This document shows positions 16,194 to 21,089 of a DNA stretch of 21,089 nt, in pieces. Source of the DNA: Clostridiales bacterium. Its GTDB lineage: Bacteria; Bacillota; Clostridia; Oscillospirales; Acutalibacteraceae. Numbering within the stretch: position 1 is the stretch's first letter; each line of letters begins with the position of its first letter. Under the pieces are notes generated by a model that saw only the letters and a list, made by a program, of their open reading frames with translations, did no database searches and was not told the DNA's origin. The stretch spans positions 1 to 21,089 of the forward strand of contig JAJQDK010000057.1 of the NCBI GenBank assembly GCA_021202245.1. The letters run 5' to 3'. The position numbers and the translations under genes are program-made.

Positions 16194-17612
16194 CTAAAAC
16201 CTAAAGTAGATAAACGGATTATATGCAGCTGTAGAAAGCGCCGTAATGCAGACAATAAACAAAGCGAGAGAGCAAACCGAAGCGCCGGCATAATAAATCC
16301 GTGATTTTCCGTTATTACACATATACGCTCTGAGCTTTGGCACGACGGGTGTTGAGATTAACAATCCGATAGCAAAAGCAATTACAAAATAAACGGAAAT
16401 CATAGAAATAATTTCCGAAAATCCGGAATTCACGGAAAAATCCCAACCACAGAACATAGCTTTGATATATGAAAAAGCATAGCTTATATTATCCGCTCTG
16501 AAAATAACGAAGGTAAATATAATCACTATGATTGAATACAGGTGACCGAGCGGCGCAAGCAGCTTCTTGGTGAAAAGCTTTTTCGGAACAAAGTTATAAT
16601 ATTCAAGCATAAGGAAAAATCCGTGAATAATGCCCCACAGCAAAAACGTAAGATTTGCTCCGTGCCAAATACCTGTTAAAATAAACACTGTAATTTTATT
16701 TACGGCAGTTCTGAGTTTCCCCTTTCGGTTGCCGCCGAGAGGAATATATACATATTCTTTAAACCAGGTTGAAACAGAAATGTTCCACTTTCTCCAGAAA
16801 TCTGTCATGCCGTTGCAGGCAAGCGGATAATTGAAGTTCTCTTTAAATTCAAATCCGAACATCTTGCCCAGACCGATAGCCATATCGCTGTAGCCGCTGA
16901 AATCAAAATAGATTTGCGGCACATAGCAGATTGCGCCGATCCAAGCAGCGACAATATTGAGGTTTGAGGCATCTATGGCAAAGGCGGCGTCGGCAACCTC
17001 GCCCATGGTATTTGCAATCAGGACCTTTTTGGCAAGTCCGCAGACAAAACGCCTTATGCCCTCGACAGTTTTTCGGGAAGTGATTGTTCTATAGGTGATT
17101 TGCTGAGAAATATCGTCAAATTTGATGATAGGTCCGGCAATCAGCTGCGGAAAAAATGAAATATAAAGAAAAATATCAAGAATATTTTTTCTTATCAGCT
17201 CAGGATTTTTATACGAGTCAATCACGTATGACATAGCCTGGAACGTAAAAAATGAAATTCCTATCGGCAAAGCTATGTCGGGAACGGAAAACGGCAAACC
17301 GAAAATGCTGTCGGCAAGCGTGAGAGTGTATGTGAGATATTTAAACACAAAGAACATACCCACGTTGAAGATTATTGAGATAATCAGCACGAGTTTTTTG
17401 TATTTTTCAGATACCATACACCTGCCGAAAACGTAGTTGAATAAAATTGACGCTATCATCAGCACAACTGCAATCGGCTCGCCGTATGCGTAGAAAGCTA
17501 AGCTTGTAATTATTAAAAGTATGTTTTTGACCTTTAACGAGGGACACAAAAGATAGAGTATGTATGTTACAGGCAAAAACGCAAACAGAAAAACTTCCGA
17601 ACTAAAAACCAT
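16194..17612 (-). CDS. MBOAT family O-acyltransferase (AlgI/DltB type)
   Basis: A 472-residue polytopic membrane protein with about ten hydrophobic segments. MBOAT hallmarks are FFPQLIAGPI, the YFDFSGYSDMAIGLGKMFGF block, the NYPL...FWRKWNISVSTWFKEYVYIPLGGNRKG region, and the invariant histidine H317 in LTGIWHGAN. These proteins move acyl groups, often acetyl, from the cytoplasm to an extracellular acceptor; a DHHW/AlgJ-type partner normally follows in the operon, as here. The start is ATG 17612, where MVFSSEVFLFAFLPV is the standard family N-terminus; a longer frame from TTG 17645 overlaps the preceding gene. The binding site (GTAGAGAG) is weak. The previous gene ends 22 bases upstream. Confidence 0.93.
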   Translation of the reverse strand: MVFSSEVFLFAFLPVTYILYLLCPSLKVKNILLIITSLAFYAYGEPIAVVLMIASILFNYVFGRCMVSEKYKKLVLIISIIFNVGMFFVFKYLTYTLTLADSIFGLPFSVPDIALPIGISFFTFQAMSYVIDSYKNPELIRKNILDIFLYISFFPQLIAGPIIKFDDISQQITYRTITSRKTVEGIRRFVCGLAKKVLIANTMGEVADAAFAIDASNLNIVAAWIGAICYVPQIYFDFSGYSDMAIGLGKMFGFEFKENFNYPLACNGMTDFWRKWNISVSTWFKEYVYIPLGGNRKGKLRTAVNKITVFILTGIWHGANLTFLLWGIIHGFFLMLEYYNFVPKKLFTKKLLAPLGHLYSIIVIIFTFVIFRADNISYAFSYIKAMFCGWDFSVNSGFSEIISMISVYFVIAFAIGLLISTPVVPKLRAYMCNNGKSRIYYAGASVCSLALFIVCITALSTAAYNPFIYFRF

Positions 17613-17634
17613 TTGCTCTCTACCCCGAAATAAA

Positions 17635-18747
17635 TTACTTTGCAACAGGATACTTAGTTCTGTTCCAAGAGAAATAAGGTGAAATTACCGAATCCTTGAC
17701 GAGGTAGAACCTGTTGCTGCCGGTTGTAAGACCCGAAATGGCAGTGGCATCAATATGGCGCCAATTGCCGTTTGTTTTGACCATACACCAAGCATGAGGT
17801 CCTCCGCCGGTATAAAGGTCTTTGCCTTGTACAATAAGCGCATCATAACCTGCCCTGTCTAACATATAATAGAGTAAAGCAGCGTGGTGGTAACAAGCGC
17901 CCCTGCCGTTTTTAAGCATATAAACACATAGACTTTCAACCGAGCCGTTGCTTCCGCTCCTGTAGCCCATATTATAAACATAGTTAAATATAGATTTGAT
18001 TGAAGTACCGGTGTCAAAGAGTATATCGTCAACTACGGTTGGCAGTGTGCTTGTGCTGATAGAGCTGTAGTTTTTGGAAACTCCAAGCGCCTTATTATAA
18101 ATCCATCCGTAATTTGAGCCGTACTTAACCTTGCGCCAATTACCGCTTGATGCGTATTGATAAACAGTCGCTCCCTTAGGAACGCTTACAACTGAGGAGG
18201 ACGACCAGCTCTTGTTTAATTTCATCGTGGTACCGGCTGACGTCGTCTTTTTGGTGCTGCTTGTAACTACAGTAATTTTGCAGGTTGCTTTTTTGCCGTT
18301 GCTGAGCGTACAGGTGATTGTTGCCGTGCCTGCCTTTTTGGCAGTAACTACACCGCTTGAGCCCAATTTTGCAACGCTTGAATTACTTGATGTGTAATTT
18401 CTGTAATAGGCATAGGTTCCGCTCGGTATGTAGCTGTCAATATCATAGGTTTCTCCCTTGAGCATTGTTAAGGAGGTTACGTTAAGCGAAACACTTGTCG
18501 CCATTTTCTTAACGGTTACTGTACAGGTCGCTTTTTTGCCGTTGCTCAGCTTGCAGGTGATTGTAGCCGTACCTGCCTTTTTTGCGGTAACTACACCGGA
18601 TGAACCCATTGCTGCAACGCTTGTATTGCTTGACGAGTAATTTCTGTAATAGGCATAGGTTCCGCTCGGAACATAGCTGTCAAGGTCATACGATTCGCCT
18701 ATGCCGAGAGTTAAGCTTGTTTTGTTAAGCGTTACGCTCGTTGACAT
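17635..18747 (-). CDS. BIG2-SH3b-transglutaminase exoprotein, 3' reading frame
   Basis: This frame carries two complete BIG2 repeats (residues 1-81 and 82-160), a linker, an SH3b-like domain (about 175-225, with GNWRKVKYGSNYGWIYN) and a transglutaminase-like domain with C285 in GRGACYHHA, H318 in GPHAW and D333 in RHIDAT as the Cys-His-Asp triad. It lacks a signal peptide, and its first ATG has no proper binding site, only AAGAAG directly abutting. The frame is open upstream of this ATG and joins exactly to the signal-bearing frame at 18759-19955 through a -1 shift at 18819-18825, giving 773 residues. The transglutaminase-like fold in bacteria is often a peptidase or cross-linking enzyme; SH3b domains bind cell wall. 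It heads the MBOAT-DHHW-lipoprotein operon. Confidence 0.75.
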   Translation of the reverse strand: MSTSVTLNKTSLTLGIGESYDLDSYVPSGTYAYYRNYSSSNTSVAAMGSSGVVTAKKAGTATITCKLSNGKKATCTVTVKKMATSVSLNVTSLTMLKGETYDIDSYIPSGTYAYYRNYTSSNSSVAKLGSSGVVTAKKAGTATITCTLSNGKKATCKITVVTSSTKKTTSAGTTMKLNKSWSSSSVVSVPKGATVYQYASSGNWRKVKYGSNYGWIYNKALGVSKNYSSISTSTLPTVVDDILFDTGTSIKSIFNYVYNMGYRSGSNGSVESLCVYMLKNGRGACYHHAALLYYMLDRAGYDALIVQGKDLYTGGGPHAWCMVKTNGNWRHIDATAISGLTTGSNRFYLVKDSVISPYFSWNRTKYPVAK

Positions 18748-19475
18748 CTTCTTAACGGTTACGGTACAGGTTGCCTTAGTTCCGTTAGTAAGCTTGCAGG
18801 TAATTGTAGCTGTGCCGGCTTTTTTGCTGTTATCAGTCCGCCGGCTTCCTTTACGGTAGCTACGGAGGTATTGCTTGACGCATATGTCCTATAATAAGAC
18901 GCTGCACCCGAACCTACCGAGCTGTTTAAATCGTATGTTTCACCTATTCCGAGAGTAATGCTCGTCTTGTTAAGTGTAACCTTTGTCGCCATTTCCTTAA
19001 CTGTTACGGTGCAGGCAGCCTTTTTGCCGTTGCTGAGCGTGCAGGTGATTGTGGAGGTGCCGGCTTTTTTGGCGGTAACTACAGCCTGTGAATCAAGTGA
19101 AACCACGCTTGAATCGCTGTTTGTATAATTTCTGTAATAAGCATAGGTTCCGCTCGGAACAGAGCTGTTAATATCATACGATTCACCTATGCCGAGGGTT
19201 AAATTCGTTTTGTTGAGTGAAACGGAGGTTGACATCTTCTTGACGGTTAAGCTGCAAGAGGAGGTTTTTCCGTTGGCAAGGGTTGCTTTTATGGTTGCCG
19301 TGCCCGCTTTAACGGCGGTGATTTTTCCGTTGGAATCCACCGTTGCTATGGATTTATTGCTGCTTGTCCACGTCATTACAGCCGAAGCATTTGACGGAGC
19401 AATCTGCGTTTTTACGGTATATGTTTCACCCACGCCTAAGGTTAAGGAGATTTTGCCCAGTGTTACGCTTTCCGG
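18268..19475 (-). repeat. Five tandem ~243-base BIG2-coding repeats
   Basis: The units lie at about 19475-19236, 19235-18993, 18992-18748, 18747-18505 and 18504-18268, each 79-82 codons. Units 2-5 share long near-identical nucleotide stretches, for example the block read on the + strand as taatttctgtaataggcata in units 2, 4 and 5 with small changes. A further unit lies in the GH25 gene at 20802-21041. Unit 1 is the most divergent. Such high nucleotide similarity points to recent duplication or recombination among units. Confidence 0.85.
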
Positions 19476-19955
19476 CAAAATCTGATAGCTTATATTATTT
19501 TCAATCGCATAAGCCTCTGCCGATGAGCCTGAATAGCAGTTGATTACAGCCGCTGAATTATCAAAGGCTGTGCTGTCAATAGCTATTGCATTTGAAAGTA
19601 TGGTTACATACTCCAAGCTTTCGCAATTTGCAAAGGTATTTTCGCCTATAGTTGCGACACCGTCGGAAACAATTACCTCTTTTACGGTTGAGTTGCCGTT
19701 AAAGGTGTTTACAATCATAGAAACCTTTTTGCCTGAGCTTAGGCTTGCGGGGATTGTTACGGTGGTATCGTCGCCTGCATAGCTGACAATTTTTACGGTG
19801 TCGTCCTCAAGCACATAATAGCTGAATGTGCCCGCCGCATTAGCGGTAATTGTCATTGCAAACGCCATACACAGCAGCGTAACAAGCACCGATATTACTT
19901 TTATCGGCTTTGCTTTCAGCAGACCGCAGTCTGCCGTCTTTGTTTTTGCGTTCAT
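18759..19955 (-). CDS. BspA-LRR/BIG2 exoprotein, 5' reading frame with signal peptide
   Basis: The N-terminal part of the split exoprotein. Residues 18-41 are a signal peptide ending TITANA|AG. Residues about 45-155 are a BspA-type leucine-rich repeat region (VTIPASL, VKEVIVSDGVATIGENTFAN, LEYVTI). BIG2 units follow at 161-240, 241-321 and from 322. At codons 377-379 (GCA AAA AAG) the frame leaves the BIG2 pattern: the last 19 residues, starting PAQLQLPASL, are out of register, and the proper AGTATITC text appears in the -1 frame. GGAGAG lies 9 bases before ATG 19955. The product of this frame alone would be a 398-residue secreted LRR-BIG2 protein without the catalytic domain. Confidence 0.8.
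   Translation of the reverse strand: MNAKTKTADCGLLKAKPIKVISVLVTLLCMAFAMTITANAAGTFSYYVLEDDTVKIVSYAGDDTTVTIPASLSSGKKVSMIVNTFNGNSTVKEVIVSDGVATIGENTFANCESLEYVTILSNAIAIDSTAFDNSAAVINCYSGSSAEAYAIENNISYQILPESVTLGKISLTLGVGETYTVKTQIAPSNASAVMTWTSSNKSIATVDSNGKITAVKAGTATIKATLANGKTSSCSLTVKKMSTSVSLNKTNLTLGIGESYDINSSVPSGTYAYYRNYTNSDSSVVSLDSQAVVTAKKAGTSTITCTLSNGKKAACTVTVKEMATKVTLNKTSITLGIGETYDLNSSVGSGAASYYRTYASSNTSVATVKEAGGLITAKKPAQLQLPASLLTELRQPVP
18819..18825 (-). other. A AAA AAG heptamer at the frame junction (possible -1 frameshift site)
   Basis: On the coding strand the heptamer is in the correct phase, GC-A AAA AAG, for tandem tRNA-Lys slippage. A -1 shift here continues into AGTATITCKL and the transglutaminase frame, giving 774 codons over 17635-19955. 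A weak Shine-Dalgarno-like GGCGGA sits 11 bases upstream; no strong downstream stem-loop is visible. The same heptamer occurs in unit 4 (18577-18583), where the 0 frame is already right. A one-base deletion or sequence error in the A run would look the same. Confidence 0.5.
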
Positions 19956-19980
19956 TTTACATTTCTCTCCATTCTTCTAA

Positions 19981-20009
19981 AATATACTAAAGCAAACGGT
20001 TTGCCGCAA
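19981..20009 (-). promoter_or_regulatory. Putative promoter of the exoprotein operon with a palindrome in its spacer
   Basis: On the - strand TTGCGG (20004-20009) and TATATT (19981-19986) are 17 bases apart, and the gene starts at 19955. The spacer holds a 13-base inverted repeat GCAAACCGTTTGC (19992-20004 on the + strand as GCAAACGGTTTGC), a position suited to a repressor operator. The -35 match is weak. Confidence 0.35.
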
Positions 20010-20018
20010 AGCGAAAAC

Positions 20019-20203
20019 AGCTTGCGATAGATTGCAGCTTGCAAAGGGAAGCGTTAGCTCCTCAGTGTTTCAGCGGGAGATTACAACTCCCGCTGAAATG
20101 ATGAATGGCACCCGCCGCCTTAGTGGCGGGGGTCATCTTTGCATAAGTTATAACATATTAGCCAATCTTAAGCGAGCTTACATAGGGTATTGCTCCGAAT
20201 TAA
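20019..20203. repeat. Composite intergenic element with repeat-family segments
   Basis: The gap between the exoprotein gene and the GH25 gene holds three recognisable parts: the exact 15-base match to 1133-1147 in opposite orientation (20019-20033), the double hairpin (20068-20137), and a 43-base copy of the REP-like repeat (20161-20203; 39 of 43 identical to 1196-1238). No coding frame with a start signal is present. The parts suggest a mosaic of dispersed elements. Confidence 0.55.
20068..20137. other. Double-hairpin structured element
   Basis: A perfect 12-bp stem with a 7-base loop (20068-20079 with 20087-20098) is followed at once by a second, GC-rich stem of 8 bp with tetraloop CTTA (20111-20118 with 20123-20130), itself framed by GATGA/TCATC (20100-20104 with 20133-20137). 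Neither is followed by a T run on either strand, so a plain terminator is unlikely. It may be a transposon-end palindrome or a structured RNA; this is undecided. Confidence 0.5.
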
Positions 20204-20210
20204 GCTTATA

Positions 20211-21089
20211 TTAAGAAATAATATTTAAATTCAAAATATAGCTGCAATCCACCTTACCGCTTATTCCCTTTACGGTTGCCTTGTCGGTATACTGCCAAAC
20301 ATCACAGGTTATGCTGTTGGATTTATCCCACTGAGCAAGCCAAATTGAATACTTGTTTGCAAGCTGTTTATAGTTTAAGGAGTTCTTCATAATATTAAGA
20401 TAAGAATAAACTCCGGCGTCGTATCCGCTGCTTTCAATTTTTGAGCAGAAGGTATCTACCATTTTTGTCAGAGTTGTTTTTCCGAGTTTTTCCTGAGAAG
20501 ATAGCTCGACATCATAGTACACAGGCATATCAAAGGTCTTGCCCTTTATGCAGGACAGACAAGCGTTTGCCTCCTTTGTTGCACCGGAAGCTGAGGTAGC
20601 ATAGCCGAACCAATACGCGCCGACCTTTAAACCGGCTGCCTTTGCCTTGGTATAATTGGTTTCAAAATAAGGGTCCTTTTGGCTGGTTAAATTTCCGTAT
20701 CCGGCTCTGATTATTACATACTTATAGCCTGCCGCCTTAACCTTGGTAAAGTCTATAGTGCCCTGATACTTTGAAACGTCAAGACATTTTACCGTGCTGC
20801 CGAATACCGTTATCTTACATTTTGCATATTTTCCGTTGCTGAGCTTGCAGGTGATTGTGGAGGTGCCTACCTTTTTAGTGGAAACTACACCGCTGGAACC
20901 CATTTTTACTACGCTTGTATTACTTGACGTGTAATTTCTGTAATAAGCCGCCGTTCCGCTCGGAATATAGCTGTCGAGGTCATAGGTTTGACCTACTTTA
21001 AGGGTGAGGCTTGTCTTGTTTAAAGTTACCTTTGTCGCCATTTTCTTGACGGTTACTGTGCAGGTTGCCTTTTTGCCGTTGCTGAGCGT
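20211..21089 (-). CDS. BIG2-GH25 lysozyme (5' end outside the window)
   Basis: The frame is open to the last base of the window, and its upstream residues (TLSNGKKATCTVTVKK) are the end of another BIG2 unit, so the gene continues to the right and no start is given. One full BIG2 unit (21041-20802) precedes a GH25 (1,4-beta-N-acetylmuramidase) domain. GH25 marks are the opening LDVSKYQGTIDF with the catalytic-site Asp (residue 88 counted from the Met at 21041), the YYDVE motif (D177, E179), YSIWLAQW and DVWQYTD, and the final VDCSY. The domain reaches the C-terminus at full length. It would cleave peptidoglycan outside the cell, anchored or spaced by BIG2 repeats. It may precede the exoprotein operon, but 255 bases with hairpins lie between. 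Confidence 0.9.
   Translation of the reverse strand, partial: TLSNGKKATCTVTVKKMATKVTLNKTSLTLKVGQTYDLDSYIPSGTAAYYRNYTSSNTSVVKMGSSGVVSTKKVGTSTITCKLSNGKYAKCKITVFGSTVKCLDVSKYQGTIDFTKVKAAGYKYVIIRAGYGNLTSQKDPYFETNYTKAKAAGLKVGAYWFGYATSASGATKEANACLSCIKGKTFDMPVYYDVELSSQEKLGKTTLTKMVDTFCSKIESSGYDAGVYSYLNIMKNSLNYKQLANKYSIWLAQWDKSNSITCDVWQYTDKATVKGISGKVDCSYILNLNIIS

Noticed and set aside
18745..18747. Internal ATG as an independent start of the transglutaminase gene
   Set aside because: No proper ribosome binding site, no signal peptide for a wall-type protein, and the frame continues upstream through perfect BIG2 text to the heptamer.
18268..19475. Regular repeats as a possible CRISPR array
   Set aside because: The period is about 243 bases and the repeats are in-frame BIG2 domains, not short repeats with unique spacers.
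20032..20214. 60-codon + strand frame in the gap before GH25
   Set aside because: It runs through the two hairpins and the REP-like repeat, has no binding site and overlaps the GH25 stop; not a gene.

Overview
The window looks like a chromosomal segment of a low-to-moderate GC Gram-positive anaerobe of the class Clostridia, probably a gut Ruminococcaceae/Oscillospiraceae-type bacterium. The grounds are strong AGGAGG-type ribosome binding sites, a V/A-type ATPase operon instead of an F-type one, an ACT-domain gene paired with a UPF0210 gene, and large secreted proteins made of Ig-like BIG2 repeats with GH25 or transglutaminase domains. The genus is inference; no rRNA or other marker gene is present.

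Left part (1-3927): the last codons of an upstream membrane-protein-like frame, then galU (UDP-glucose synthesis) closed by a clear intrinsic terminator, a pair of short palindromic repeats, a convergent PHP-family phosphatase of histidinol-phosphatase type, and the ACT/UPF0210 gene pair behind a plausible sigma-A promoter.

Centre (3963-12538): a complete nine-gene V/A-type ATPase operon on the + strand in the order G/H-C-I-K-F-E-A-B-D. Gaps are short, almost every gene has a strong ribosome binding site, and a strong terminator follows subunit D. Subunits A, B, D, F, C, E and G/H form the soluble motor and stalks; I and K form the membrane ion path.

Right part (12661-21089, all on the - strand): a two-gene unit of unknown function (191-aa protein, then a small signal-peptide/one-TM protein) with a good promoter and two tandem palindromes upstream. 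Then comes a four-step operon, transcribed leftward: a BspA-LRR/BIG2/SH3b/transglutaminase exoprotein, an MBOAT acyltransferase (AlgI/DltB type), a DHHW/AlgJ-AlgX-like partner and a Ser/Thr-rich lipoprotein. This has the parts of a cell-surface O-acylation cassette coupled to a secreted repeat protein. At the right edge is the 3' part of a BIG2-GH25 lysozyme gene that runs off the window.

The most notable points are: the transglutaminase exoprotein is split into two frames exactly at an A AAA AAG heptamer, and a -1 shift there restores a 773-codon protein (programmed frameshift, recent mutation or sequence error); palindromic repeats of one family near both ends of the window; a compact double-hairpin element at 20068-20137; tandem palindromic operators at 13732-13763; and a frame-broken coding-like remnant next to them.
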